A stretch of DNA of 32,500 nt from Glandiceps talaboti (GCF_964340395.1 NC_135571.1:12958546-12991045), one strand, 5' to 3'; shown: positions 1-21,181, counted from the first letter of the stretch. A program made the numbers and translations. Notes: generated from the letters alone by a model not told the origin.

Positions 1-2079
1 ACATGTAATTTAGAGTGGTTTTTGAAAAATTAAAATAAATATTTCTGAAAAAATTAATAAAAAATTAATAAAAACTGCCATACTTTCGTTATAAACTTAA
101 ATTCAATATTTCTTACAACACCCAACACTTTAATTAATGCATTAATAATGATAGGTCAACTGTAGAGGGCAGTATTCATCGCTAAAATTGATTTAAAGTC
201 GATTTCTTCACAAAGGTCAAAAAACGCGAAATTGGAGCCGTTTGGACTGCAAAAACGACTTATTGCGTAATAGTTGAAAAATGCGACTTTTTGGTGTTTA
301 ACCGATAATAACGTGTCCTCGACCAAACCAAATCATCTCTTTTACGTTTCATAATATCAAACATGTAATTTAGAGTGATTTTTGAAAAATTAAAATAAAT
401 ATTTCTGAAAAAATTAATACAAAAATTAATAAAAACTGCCATACTTTCGTTATTAACTTAAATTCAATATTTCTTACAACACCCAACACTTTAATTAATG
501 CATTAATAATGATAGGTCAACTGTAGAGGGCAGTATTCATCGCTAAAGTTGATTTAAAGTCGATTTCTTCACAAAGGTCAAAAAACGCGAAATTGGAGCC
601 GTTTGGACTGCAAAAACGACTTATTGCGTAATAGTTGAAAAATGCGACTTTTTGGTGTTTAACCGATAATAACGTGTCCTCGACCAAACCAAATCATCTC
701 TTTTACGTTTCATAATATCAAACATGTAATTTAGAGTGATTTTTGAAAAATTAAAATAAATATTTCTGAAAAAATTAATACAAAAATTAATAAAAACTGC
801 CATACTTTCGTTATTAACTTAAATTCAATATTTCTTACAACACCCAACACTTTAATTAATGCATTAATAATGATAGGTCAACTGTAGAGGGCAGTATTCA
901 TCGCTAAAATTGATTTAAAGTCGATTTCTTCACAAAGGTCAAAAAACGCGAAATTGGAGCCGTTTGGACTGCAAAAACGACTTATTGCGTAATAGTTGAA
1001 AAATGCGACTTTTTGGTGTTTAACCGAGAATAACGTGTCCTCGACCAAACCAAATCATCTCTTTTACGTTTCATAATATCAAACATGTAATTTAGAGTGA
1101 TTTTTGAAAAATTAAAATAAATATTTCTGAAAATATTAATACAAAAATTAATAAAAACTGCCATACTTTCGTTATGAACTTAAATTCAATATTTCTTACA
1201 ACACCCAACACTTTAATTAATGCATTAATAATGATAGGTCAACTGTAGAGGGCAGTATTCATCGCTAAAGTTGATTTAAAGTCGATTTCTTCACAAAGGT
1301 CAAAAAACGCGAAATTGGAGCCGTTTGGACTGCAAAAACGACTTATTGCGTAATAGTTGAAAAATGCGACTTTTTGGTGTTTAACCGATAATAACGTGTC
1401 CTCGACCAAACCAAATCATCTCTTTTACGTTTCATAATATCAAACATGTAATTTAGAGTGATTTTTGAAAAATTAAAATAAATATTTCTGAAAAAATTAA
1501 TACAAAAATTAATAAAAACTGCCATACTTTCGTTATTAACTTAAATTCAATATTTCTTACAACACCCAACACTTTAATTAATGCATTAATAATGATAGGT
1601 CAACTGTAGAGGGCAGTATTCATCGCTAAAATTGATTTAAAGTCGATTTCTTCACAAAGGTCAAAAAACGCGAAATTGGAGCCGTTTGGACTGCAAAAAC
1701 GACTTATTGCGTAATAGTTGAAAAATGCGACTTTTTGGTGTTTAACCGAGAATAACGTGTCCTCGACCAAACCAAATCATCTCTTTTACGTTTCATAATA
1801 TCAAACATGTAATTTAGAGTGGTTTTTGAAAAATTAAAATAAATATTTCTGAAAAAATTAATACAAAAATTAATAAAAACTGCCATACTTTCGTTATTAA
1901 CTTAAATTCAATATTTCTTACAACACGCAATATTTTAATTAATGCATTCATAATGATAGGTCAACTGTAGAGGGCAGTATGCATCGCCGAAAGTCGATTT
2001 CTTCACAAAGGTCAGTAAACGCGAAATTGGGGCCGTTTGGACTGCAAAAACGCATTATTACGTAATAGTTGAAAAATGT
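1..2079. repeat. 361-bp tandem satellite, about 5.8 copies
   Basis: The motif ACATGTAATTTAGAGTG recurs at 1, 361, 722, 1083, 1444 and 1805, giving a period of 361 bp (the first interval is 360). Copies are almost identical. The last one, from about 1920 to 2079, has many substitutions and loses the phase of the others, as expected at an array edge. The array runs off the left side of the window, so its full size is unknown. Copies 2 and 4 share one variant and copies 3 and 5 another, suggesting a dimeric unit. A 60-codon minus-strand reading frame recurs in each monomer but has no coding character. Confidence 0.97.
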
Positions 2080-2454
2080 TAGTTTCCCGATGTTTCTTAT
2101 AATTTCTGGCTATAATGTTATTATTATCGTCCTGGATATTTGGTGACAGAGTAAAGAGAATAATAGATCGTGAAAGTTTGGGTGTATGCAAGATACTCTC
2201 ATTTTTATATCCAACTGTTTGAAATTCATGTGAAATTCATGTTTATAAAAATCGGTCCCCATTTTTCATCTTGTCAACGTTCACAAGACATGTAATAAGA
2301 AGACCCTAATATCTCTGGTGTTTGCACTTACCTTTGGAGTGGGTTGCTATCAACTCTTCTCACGTGTAGTAGATTATTACTAAGGGATCTTAGACGTCCA
2401 CATTGGAGCAGTGATATGTAATACACACATGCATATCATATGATAAAAATAATG
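2080..2454. other. Non-coding, nothing recognised
   Basis: Unique AT-rich sequence between the satellite and a dispersed repeat. No open frame, tandem structure or RNA-like fold was found by eye. Confidence 0.5.
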
Positions 2455-2620
2455 TTAGTTTTTATATAGTGCTTTCACACTCTGTGCTCAAAGCGTTTAC
2501 AATTATTACCCCTGGCACGGATCTATAACGGCACAACGGCCTTTTATACTTCTTCAACTCCCTGGGGAGCATGAGTACATGAATACACACAACCTCACAC
2601 TAAAGGAGAGACACGAACAC
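2455..2620. repeat. Probable dispersed repeat fragment
   Basis: The block has a higher-complexity, more GC-rich texture than its surroundings and carries phrases such as CACTCTGTGCTCAAAGCG and CCCTGGGGAGCATGAG. From memory these occur in repeated elements of marine invertebrates. There is no second copy in this window, so the call rests on recollection only. Confidence 0.3.
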
Positions 2621-3022
2621 ATAGACACTCGCGTACTCGTACTCAATACCATACTCACATTACACATATTTACATTAACAAACATGTACTTAAATCATGC
2701 TCAGTTTGAAGAAAGTCTGCCACATGACTCAGTGTAAGGGATCATTTTCAAACTTTGTAAAAATAATGTTATCAGCCACTCATATTTCATTTCAGCAAAA
2801 ATTTCACAAATTAGTTTTTATTACAGTGTCAATTTGGTTTAAACAGCCAGGTTCTAGAAACCTCTCATTTTTAGTGTCATAAAATTTCAATAAAACACAA
2901 AAAATAACAAATTCAATAAGTACATACGAATGTCAACTTTTTTTAGAATGTCTACTTTTAAAGATCAGAGAATCATGAAGTGGTTAAACATATGTATTGA
3001 CAAAAAGTAACAAAAACATTGT
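2621..3022. other. Non-coding, nothing recognised
   Basis: AT-rich sequence. A 61-codon plus-strand open frame at 2697-2882 has no recognisable domain, no splice context and no neighbouring exon. Confidence 0.5.
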
Positions 3023-3026
3023 TTAA

Positions 3027-3362
3027 AGTGGCACAAGCTGAGTTTATGAATATTTTACTCAAGTGAATATTCTTACAAAAACTAATCTTGTATGATATTG
3101 ATTTCATCGTATACGTTCTACGACATGGCACTTGTCTTCTGCCATTGTTAAAACAATTGTTTGTATAGTAGAGATTTCCTGACTATTTTTTATACGTATG
3201 ATAAATTACGTCATCAGATCATTTTTGGGATCATATCTCTAGCTACCAGGTTGATGAGTTCAGTCAATTCAAAGTAGTGGTTAAGTATACTTCAAATTAG
3301 AATACTGCTAATGCCGTTTCAATATGGCGTAGAAAAACCGTATAAACTCAACTTATGCCCCT
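3027..3362. mobile_element. 336-bp non-autonomous element, TTAA target duplication
   Basis: The element starts AGTGGCACAAGCTGAGTTTA and ends with the diverged inverse complement (TAAACTCAACTTATGCCCCT). It is flanked on both sides by TTAA (3023-3026 and 3363-3366). A diverged copy lies in rapsyn intron 2 (about 15301-15716), sharing the central stretch with GATTTCCTG, TTTTTTATACGT, AATTACGTCATC and GAATACTGC in the same order. No coding capacity is present. TTAA duplications are typical of the piggyBac, Kolobok and Sola3 groups; which one applies here is not determined. Confidence 0.75.
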
Positions 3363-3579
3363 TTAAGCTTGTTTGTTTTTTTGAATTCCACTAGGCTAAG
3401 CACTACTTATACTTATATATGGATAATATTCTACTATAAATGGAAGCCAAGAATCCACAACATGACAGAGCCCATGGGTAGTGACGTATGTATGCCTCAT
3501 TGATGCAGTCATGTGATAGTGACGTCATTGGATATTAGTTTAAGTAGACCAATTTCGCCGAAAATGAAAGTTCTTAAAT

Positions 3580-3612
3580 GGGCCGCCGCAAGCAGAAACA
3601 CCCCTGATGCAA
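3580..3612 (+). repeat. Left terminal inverted repeat of the transposon
   Basis: A 33-bp sequence beginning GGGCCGCCGC and ending CCCCTGATGCAA, matched exactly in inverse orientation at 9854-9886. The outer flank is AAAT. Confidence 0.93.
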
Positions 3613-4244
3613 AAAAAATTCAATTTTGAGGTTTTCACATTTTGTGAAAGAGGGAATGCTGAACTTTTCAGAAATATACTACTTTGTCAAACCGATGCTT
3701 AGAAAGGGCTTAAAATAGCCTTTGAAGTAACCTTTGACCTCGGGTAATTTGCATAACAATAGTAAACAGAATTACAGCACACACACACTATTTAGTCCTT
3801 TTCTTGTATGGACTAGAAAATCCCCACATATTTTATAGGGGCTGCTATTAAAGTTTTTGATCTTGTTATCAGGATAAGTTTCATAGAATAGACAATAATG
3901 ATTGGGATATTCTATTATTTAGTAGGGGGTTGGGGGGTAAGGAACACTCAACAGGCTAGTTGTTTGATAATGACAATGTAGTTGTAATTTTATTGACATT
4001 CAGCAGTAGATATAAAGTCACATCATCACATTTATGATGAAATATGCACTTTAGCCTTGAACAAAGATAACTGCTTTCATGACAGCAATGTTGCACAACC
4101 AACACTCACGTCAGAAACAGAGCATCTGCTATATAATTAAAATGCACAGCAAGTACATTGTACATGTATATTTCATATGTAACAAAGTGTGCTCTCAAAA
4201 CAACCTCTTACTGATGAGATACCAACACACTTCATATCATTATA
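3613..4244. other. Transposon interior, nothing recognised
   Basis: AT-rich sequence between the left terminal repeat and the minisatellite. The 73-codon open frame at 4079-4300 runs into the degenerate minisatellite edge and shows no domain. Confidence 0.5.
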
Positions 4245-5915
4245 TAGACTTTAATCTACCTTTATACACAAAAGAAATACTCACTAACAAAATTATATAA
4301 ATATACTAAGAACAGATAATGTAGACACCAGACTACCTTTGTATATATAGTAATACACACTGGCCAGATTCTATTCACTATAGATATTGTAGACTTCAAG
4401 CGTATATTTATACACAATAGAAATACTCATTAACCACAATCTATATATACTAGATACTGTAGACATAAGTCTACATTTGTACACAATAGAAATACTCACT
4501 GACATGAATCTATTGATATAGATATTGTAGACATAAGTCTACATTTGTACACAATAGAAATACTCACTGACCTGAATCTATTCATTATAGATACTGTAGA
4601 CATAAGTCTACATTTGTACACAATAGAAATACTCACTGACCTGAATCTATTGATATAGATATTGTAGACATAAGTCTACATTTGTACACAATAGAAATAC
4701 TCACTGACCTGAATCTATTGATATAGATATTGTAGACATAAGTCTACATTTGTACACAATAGAAATACTCACTGACCTGAATCTATTGATATAGATATTG
4801 TAGACATAAGTCTACATTTGTACACAATAGAAATACTCACTGACCTGAATCTATTGATATAGATATTGTAGACATAAGTCTACATTTGTACACAATAGAA
4901 ATACTCACTGACCTGAATCTATTGATATAGATATTGTAGACATAAGTCTACATTTGTACACAATAGAAATACTCACTGACCTGAATCTATTGATATAGAT
5001 ATTGTAGACATAAGTCTACATTTGTACACAATAGAAATACTCACTGACCTGAATCTATTGATATAGATATTGTAGACATAAGTCTACATTTGTACACAAT
5101 AGAAATACTCACTGACCTGAATCTATTGATATAGATATTGTAGACATAAGTCTACATTTGTACACAATAGAAATACTCACTGACCTGAATCTATTGATAT
5201 AGATATTGTAGACATAAGTCTACATTTGTACACAATAGAAATACTCACTGACCTGAATCTATTGATATAGATATTGTAGACATAAGTCTACATTTGTACA
5301 CAATAGAAATACTCACTGACCTGAATCTATTGATATAGATATTGTAGACATAAGTCTACATTTGTACACAATAGAAATACTCACTGACCTGAATCTATTG
5401 ATATAGATATTGTAGACATAAGTCTACATTTGTACACAATAGAAATACTCACTGACCTGAATCTATTGATATAGATATTGTAGACATAAGTCTACATTTG
5501 TACACAATAGAAATACTCACTGACCTGAATCTATTGATATAGATATTGTAGACATAAGTCTACATTTGTACACAATAGAAATACTCACTGACCTGAATCT
5601 ATTGATATAGATATTGTAGACATAAGTCTACATTTGTACACAATAGAAATACTCACTGACCTGAATCTATTGATATAGATACTGTAGACATAAGTCTACA
5701 TTTGTACACAATAGAAATACTCACTGACCTGAATCTATTGATATAGATATTGTAGACATAAGTCTACATTTGTACACAATAGAAATACTCACTGGCCAGA
5801 CTATTACTCTGCATTTCAGTCTACACTTGTACACATAGAAATACTGACCAGATTGTATTTACATATTGTAGACTTCCATCTATGTTTGTGCTACAAATAG
5901 AAATATACACTTTTC
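4245..5915. repeat. 68-bp minisatellite inside the transposon, about 24 units
   Basis: From about 4448 to 5790 the units are nearly identical with a 68-bp period (for example TTTGTACACAATAGAAATAC at 4681 and 4749). Units at both edges (4245-4447 and 5790-5915) are diverged. Each unit carries two short inverted repeats with 4-nt loops, ATCTAT-TGAT-ATAGAT and GTAGAC-ATAA-GTCTAC. The array lies between the left terminal repeat and the 3' end of the transposase-like gene. Confidence 0.96.
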
Positions 5916-6099
5916 TAAATTATTGATTTTTTTTAGGTTTCAAATCTATTTGTGTATTGAAAATACTCAGAGCTTGAAGACTTCAAATTTTCATTAAGTG
6001 TAAAACATGCCTAGTTTGCTATTATGAGCTGCAACAAAGATTAAGACATAATATGGATACAATAATTTAGATACAGACTTGTTCAGTGTGTATTTCTAT

Positions 6100-6105
6100 T
6101 TTATT
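6100..6105 (-). promoter_or_regulatory. AATAAA poly(A) signal overlapping the transposase stop codon
   Basis: Read on the minus strand, the last codons GAA TAA AAT contain AATAAA across the stop. If used, the 3' UTR would be only about 20 nt. Another signal further downstream is possible. Confidence 0.4.
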
Positions 6106-7459
6106 CCTCCAGCTGTGTAGCTGTAATGGGGAAGAAACTACCCCTGTATGGTTCCCTTACATACCGCAATACTTTGGTCTGCAGATCATGGTATCGCTGT
6201 CTGGAGAGTCCACCAGCTGGCAACACTGGTGGTAAACTCTCATCAGTTGGTGGCCAAGTGACCCCCCTTTTTACTAAATACACACGCTCCTCAGGATCAG
6301 AGATTGATTTCTTTACATACACAGCACCAGGGTCATCTTTAGTAAATCTAAAGTGATGATATGCACTGATACCTCTGAGACACTTCATATACTTTTTAAA
6401 GAACTCATCCCATTCTCTCCACTGATAATTTGATTCATTCTGACCATCATTAGTTGTAGTTTGAGATGTATAAGGCCTAGAAGAGTTGACCTTTGAACTC
6501 TTATTTACAACATCACATAGTTGTACCATAGTATCTACATCACTCCTCCTGTAAAACTGACGTATCTTACCAAAGGCAGAGTCACATATACATTTAGTAT
6601 GACCAACTTCCATAAAATGGTATTGGATATCTTCATGCATCCCTTTACTACAACGATAAATAAAATAATGTATGACACTTTTGTTCTTATTTTGACCTGA
6701 ACAGTTGTCTGCATGAAATGAAGCAGATTTCTCACCAAGGCCAAAATTTGAAAGAAAATCATCAATCATACTAATAACATTATTTGGTCCATGACACTTC
6801 TTATTATCTGGCTGTATGGTCTGTGACTCATCAAATAAATAATTCATTTGAAGTTTACATGCTTCATTATGAATTCCAAAACAATTTACCTTCATTGGAT
6901 TTAGAAAATAAAGTGGTCCTACTTGACGTGACTGATGGGGTAAAAGAAAGCTCTGTGCAAAATCAAAAGTATAATGTACTTTAAATAAATCATTACTACA
7001 AAGATTATGTTGACCTGGAACAATTGATTCTCTAAATGGTTCATACTCTGCTGTTGCTAACTTTATCAACTCGTTACAATATTCTCTTTCTGACTGAGCA
7101 CTCAATATGTGTTGACTAAATTCAGTTGATGCAGTCAATTTATCGGTTTCACTAGTAGCATACTGTATACGTTGTCGAAAGCCCTCACATTTTGGACAAA
7201 CATCTGTTCTTGGTTCCATACGCTTGATATGTGGCACACAACTATGCCAAATGTTACGGAAAGTTGTCTCACCAACAGCAACAAGTGGAGGCTCACTTTG
7301 ATGACAACTCTCTTTGTACTTGGCATACACCTCAGCCTTTGTGTCACTGGAAGGTAGGTATATAGGTGGACAATCATCCCTCCCCCTAGGAGCTGCTGGC
7401 ATGGGAAGCCCTTTTTCATCTGCATACCTTATCAGGAATTGTACAACATCTTGGATGAC
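6101..7459 (-). CDS. Transposase-like gene, exon 3 (catalytic-type core)
   Basis: This 1359-nt terminal exon starts after the acceptor TGATCTTTATAG with VIQDVVQFLIRYADEKGLP and ends LEE-stop. It contains the PSSDTK motif, a CxxC pair (TDVCPKC), the HADNCSGQNKN signature and the GHTKCICDSAFGKIR block. The frame is intact over all 452 residues. Confidence 0.92.
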   Translation of the reverse strand, partial: VIQDVVQFLIRYADEKGLPMPAAPRGRDDCPPIYLPSSDTKAEVYAKYKESCHQSEPPLVAVGETTFRNIWHSCVPHIKRMEPRTDVCPKCEGFRQRIQYATSETDKLTASTEFSQHILSAQSEREYCNELIKLATAEYEPFRESIVPGQHNLCSNDLFKVHYTFDFAQSFLLPHQSRQVGPLYFLNPMKVNCFGIHNEACKLQMNYLFDESQTIQPDNKKCHGPNNVISMIDDFLSNFGLGEKSASFHADNCSGQNKNKSVIHYFIYRCSKGMHEDIQYHFMEVGHTKCICDSAFGKIRQFYRRSDVDTMVQLCDVVNKSSKVNSSRPYTSQTTTNDGQNESNYQWREWDEFFKKYMKCLRGISAYHHFRFTKDDPGAVYVKKSISDPEERVYLVKRGVTWPPTDESLPPVLPAGGLSRQRYHDLQTKVLRYVREPYRGSFFPITATQLEE

Positions 7460-9503
7460 CTATAAAGATCAACAAACAATACATAGTGTGTTAGTCATAA
7501 GAAGGAAGACCTCAATCAAATCTACCTCATTATAGTAGCTGCAAAGTTTTAAGTGGCTTTATGGATGAGTAATATCATGTAGGTATTTTGGATTTTAATA
7601 AATAAAGTAACTATGGTTTTCTATTTGAAAAACAATGTGAAATAACAGTCAGTCTTTGTAACTCACCAATTGCATAAAACTAGGAAAATATCACACAATT
7701 TTTCATACTTTTATTTTTAGTGTTTTGTAATTATTGAGTTATACACATAGATTTGACCTATACTTTTTCACATTGTTGTTGTCAGGGAGAAAAATACATT
7801 TAAGTTTAATTATTAATCCAAATAAGTGCCCTACTTCACTTATCTCATGCATTGAATTGTCCTTTAAAATAAGTCATATTTTAATATTTACAACAGTGTT
7901 TACTTCTGAAGTGAGTATATGCATGTACTTTGCAATGACAATATTTTTAATTGTGTTTGGATCTCAATGCTAATCCTTGGCAGTAGAGTATTAGCAATAA
8001 TAATATCATGAACTTTTCACCGTGTTATCACATTACATTACACAAATACGGTTTATTTCCAGAATGTAAATAACATCATTCTGTGAATGCACTCGCCAGC
8101 TTTACAATTCAAATACACAACTATCAAAATGTCAAATTTACCTCAAATGTGTATGCATTAACAGGTTTTCTACCCTTTAGACCATGTTGCCTTGGTACAA
8201 CTCCATTTTCTCTGAAATGTTTCTTTAGATTCTTTAATGTAGTTTCTCCTACAAAAAAATAATACATGATTTAGAAATTCGAATCACAGGTAACATCTTT
8301 AAAATTAACAATTATTACAAATTCGAAGATTACACAATGATTTGTAAAAGTAGAAATCAATGAAAACATTCAAAGGATAATAAAGTATATAAACTTTGAG
8401 AAAATATTTCTAGTTTATGAATGATGTATACATTTTTGAGTTGTGCACAAAAAAATCAATAGACAAATAAAAAACAATCTCAGGTCAAAATATTCAATTT
8501 CTATATTTGAAATACGCTTTATCATAAGTGTCAATACTTTTTCAAATACAAATTTAAAAATTGAACGTAAATGTAATTGAAAATTAACTCAAACAACAGA
8601 CAGTCATGCTATCAACACGAATTCACAAGAAGCTGACTAGTAGTGGCAATGTTACCTTCAGTGCTTCACGATGTTATTATGATAGTGATTGAGTTTGAGG
8701 TCACAATTGTTTACATTGCAATTGCCGGCCGTAAGTCATTATGTGACCTTCATTATTATCAAAGTAAACACACCACTCCCAAGATGTAGACTCAAATTAC
8801 GTACTCTAATACATGATGTACCATGTACACTTCTAGTTTGGAATGATAACTACAAGAAGTTGAGAAATGTTACACAAATACTTACCAACATAATGACAGT
8901 ACCGCCAGACTTTTTCACACACTCTCATGCCGTCAAACTGATACATGAATCGCTGGCACTCACGTTTCCCCCCTCTGACTGGCTCCTTGGTGTATTTGCT
9001 ATGGTCTAGCTTGGCTAGGATGAGGATATCTCGCTGATCCTTGGTGAACTCGGCCATGTTAAGACGATGATTGAAGACCACATCGACATTCAAGTTTGCA
9101 AAACAACCGTCTCGGCACCCGCATCCTTTCCGAAACATCCGGATAACAGAAACACGATCGAGGTCTTCATTTGGCCCGGTGTTTATAGGCTCTGTGTCGG
9201 AATCTCCGATAGACTGCTGGTCACTGTACAATCTGGCCAAATTACTCGCCTGAGCTTCATCGTCGTCTTCACTGTGGTCTTCGTCATCGTCGGATACAAT
9301 CTCAAGTTTACTTCCGAAGCTGATGTGAGCAGGCTTGATTGAGAGTTGGCGATATCAGCCTCGTAATCATCGGGACAGTACACGGATGAAATTTCATCGT
9401 CTCTATCCTGTAAAAGCTGGACTATGTCTGCATCAAGGCCGAGATCAATGGGAATGTCAGACATACCGACGTAATATACAGAAGTTGGCCGTTCTAATGA
9501 CAT
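6101..9503 (-). CDS. Transposase-like protein (DNCxGQNKN family, probably DUF7869-like), three exons, frame break in exon 1
   Basis: Exons are 9503-8886, 8248-8142 and 7459-6101, joined through GT-AG introns with consistent phases; the full product would be about 695 residues. In order it carries an acidic N-terminus, a Cys-rich GCGCRDGCF motif (exon 1), a conserved GETTLKNLKKHF block (exon 2), then in exon 3 PSSDTK, a TDVCPKCEGF zinc-type pair, and a probable RNase H-like core. The candidate acidic residues are in FDFAQ, HADNCSGQNKN and GHTKCICD; counted from the Met at 7402 they are D147, D232 and D274. The family is common in invertebrates as 'uncharacterized protein'; its position inside matched terminal repeats argues that it mobilises this element. 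Between about 9355 and 9300 the reading must shift by -1 to join the N-terminal frame to the rest, so this copy may be inactive or the base calls wrong. The first ATG is at 9503; a second, at 9464, starts MSDIPIDLG. Confidence 0.85.
7549..7867. mobile_element. Diverged TTAA element in transposase intron 2
   Basis: The block begins TTAAGTGGCTTTATGGATGAG and continues with ATTTTGGATTTT and TTTTCTATTTGAAAAACAATG. This follows one arm of the 358-bp palindromic element at 22677-23034, and the second half resembles the other arm in reverse (for example TATTGAG, then TTTTTCACATT). It ends near TTAA at 7864-7867. The match is ancient, and its ends are less certain than its middle. Confidence 0.5.
8142..8248 (-). 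CDS. Transposase-like gene, exon 2
   Basis: This 107-nt exon is bounded by a pyrimidine-rich acceptor (TTATTTTTTTGTAG) and a donor GTAAAT. With the one base left by exon 1 it encodes 36 residues starting GETTLKNLKKHFRENGVVPR and ending NAYTFE, in phase 0 with exon 3. It is too short to stand out as an open frame by itself. Confidence 0.88.
8886..9503 (-). CDS. Transposase-like gene, exon 1 (two overlapping frames)
   Basis: The 5' part from the ATG at 9503 (or 9464) reads in one frame through CPDDYEADIANSQSSLLTSA. The 3' part reads in the frame one base back, from about 9355 (after a TGA) through SDDDEDHSEDDDEAQ, the GCGCRDGCF motif and VCEKVWRYCHYVG. It ends at a clear donor, TTG followed by GTAAGT at 8885-8880, in phase 1. 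No intron of plausible size fits the frame change, so a single-base indel is the simplest reading. Confidence 0.78.
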
Positions 9504-9853
9504 AAAATAACTTATAAATGTCGACACTACTTTTGGGACGCGTCAATCGTCACCTACGTCGCTGTACTGAATGAACGCAAACGTAAATTTTGTTTACATG
9601 ATGATTGCGCGGGAACTGTAACAAGTTTGTTTTCTCAAAAAAACACAATTCCGTGTGTGAATGGATACATACAAAATTAAACTATATATTTAGGGTAATA
9701 AATAAAGTTATTTTATTCAAATGAGATAGGTAATTACGAAGAAATTGACACCTTTATACGCTTTAAATACAAGGCGGGCGATTTCAAGCTTTGTTATCAC
9801 AGTGGAAATTGATACGTTATCTTTAGATACAAATTACCAACAATGTTGCAATA

Positions 9854-9886
9854 TTGCATCAGGGGTGTTTCTGCTTGCGGCGGCCC
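9854..9886 (-). repeat. Right terminal inverted repeat of the transposon
   Basis: Exact inverse complement of 3580-3612, ending GCTTGCGGCGGCCC, followed by AAAT (9887-9890), which matches the left flank. Confidence 0.93.
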
Positions 9887-10176
9887 AAATTATCCTAACA
9901 TTTTGGGGTTCGTCAGATGCAATGTTGAGAATAGAGCATGCGCAACACTGTCATTGAAATGTTTTTTTTTCTCTCTCTTAAAATAAACGCATAAAGTAGA
10001 GAAATAAGGTGAATATAAGCCTGGGAATGAACCCCCTCCCCATGCAAATAAGAGGAGGGGGTTGCGATAAGTCATATATTCATCACAAGTCTGATTAAAA
10101 TGTTCTGGAAAAAAAGTTCAAAGTTCAAAAAGTTTAAGTTGAAAGTTCAAATTTCCATAACTGTAAAATCCTCCTA

Positions 10177-10182
10177 TTTAAT
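10177..10182 (-). promoter_or_regulatory. Candidate ATTAAA poly(A) signal for rapsyn
   Basis: TTTAAT on the plus strand reads ATTAAA on the rapsyn strand, about 200 nt past the stop codon. I found no AATAAA between the stop codon and the transposon end. This is the common second-choice hexamer, unproven here. Confidence 0.35.
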
Positions 10183-10211
10183 TGATGGTTTGTTTAGCAA
10201 GGTAATAATTC

Positions 10212-10262
10212 TGTCTTTGTAGCTCATTGGCAGAGCAGAAATAAGCGTCAAGTTCATAAGTC
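10212..10262 (+). repeat. tRNA-like fragment (possible SINE head)
   Basis: TAGCTCATTGGCAGAGC matches the usual tRNA A-box region, and AGTTCATAAGTC about 30 nt later resembles a decayed B box. The flanks do not pair as an acceptor stem, so this is probably a tRNA-derived relic and not a working tRNA gene. Confidence 0.3.
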
Positions 10263-10380
10263 AATCTGTTCTTAAAGTTTAACATATGTACTGATAAATA
10301 TCTATGTATTTCGACGATAGAAAGTGCTTCAGCACATGGTAGGGTGGTAATCAATGTTCGATGTCAGTTCTTCTCAATTA

Positions 10381-21181
<10,801 letters not shown>

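Larger units (their letters stand above)
3580..9886. mobile_element. 6.3-kb TIR DNA transposon with its own transposase-like gene
   Basis: The left end (3580-3612), starting GGGCCGCCGCAAGCAGAAAC, is an exact inverse complement of the right end (9854-9886) over 33 bp. Both ends are flanked by AAAT (3576-3579 and 9887-9890), which reads as a 4-bp target-site duplication. The inverted repeats could be taken as 34 bp if the adjoining T is counted. Inside are a three-exon transposase-like gene on the minus strand (6101-9503), a 68-bp minisatellite (4245-5915) and a TTAA element in the second intron. Perfect terminal repeats imply a fairly recent insertion, although the first exon has a frame break. 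The 4-bp duplication recalls the Sola1 and Sola2 groups, but the superfamily is not established. Confidence 0.9.
9887..10380. other. Rapsyn 3' flank
   Basis: This is the stretch between the transposon and the rapsyn stop codon. It should hold the rapsyn 3' UTR (minus strand). A candidate ATTAAA poly(A) signal and a tRNA-like fragment fall here. The rest has no recognisable structure. Confidence 0.55.

Noticed and set aside
260-1886. Five 60-codon minus-strand reading frames repeated every 361 bp
   Set aside because: They are one chance frame copied with the satellite monomer, are AT-driven in composition and have no domain or splice context.
6126-7535. Several frames on both strands within the transposase exon
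   Set aside because: They are shadows of the intact exon 3 frame, which alone carries the conserved motifs.
9067-9342. Plus-strand frames opposite transposase exon 1
   Set aside because: Shadows of the minus-strand exon with the CxC motif.
10212-10262. Functional tRNA gene
   Set aside because: A-box is good but no acceptor stem, anticodon arm or clean B box could be folded; kept only as a tRNA-like relic.
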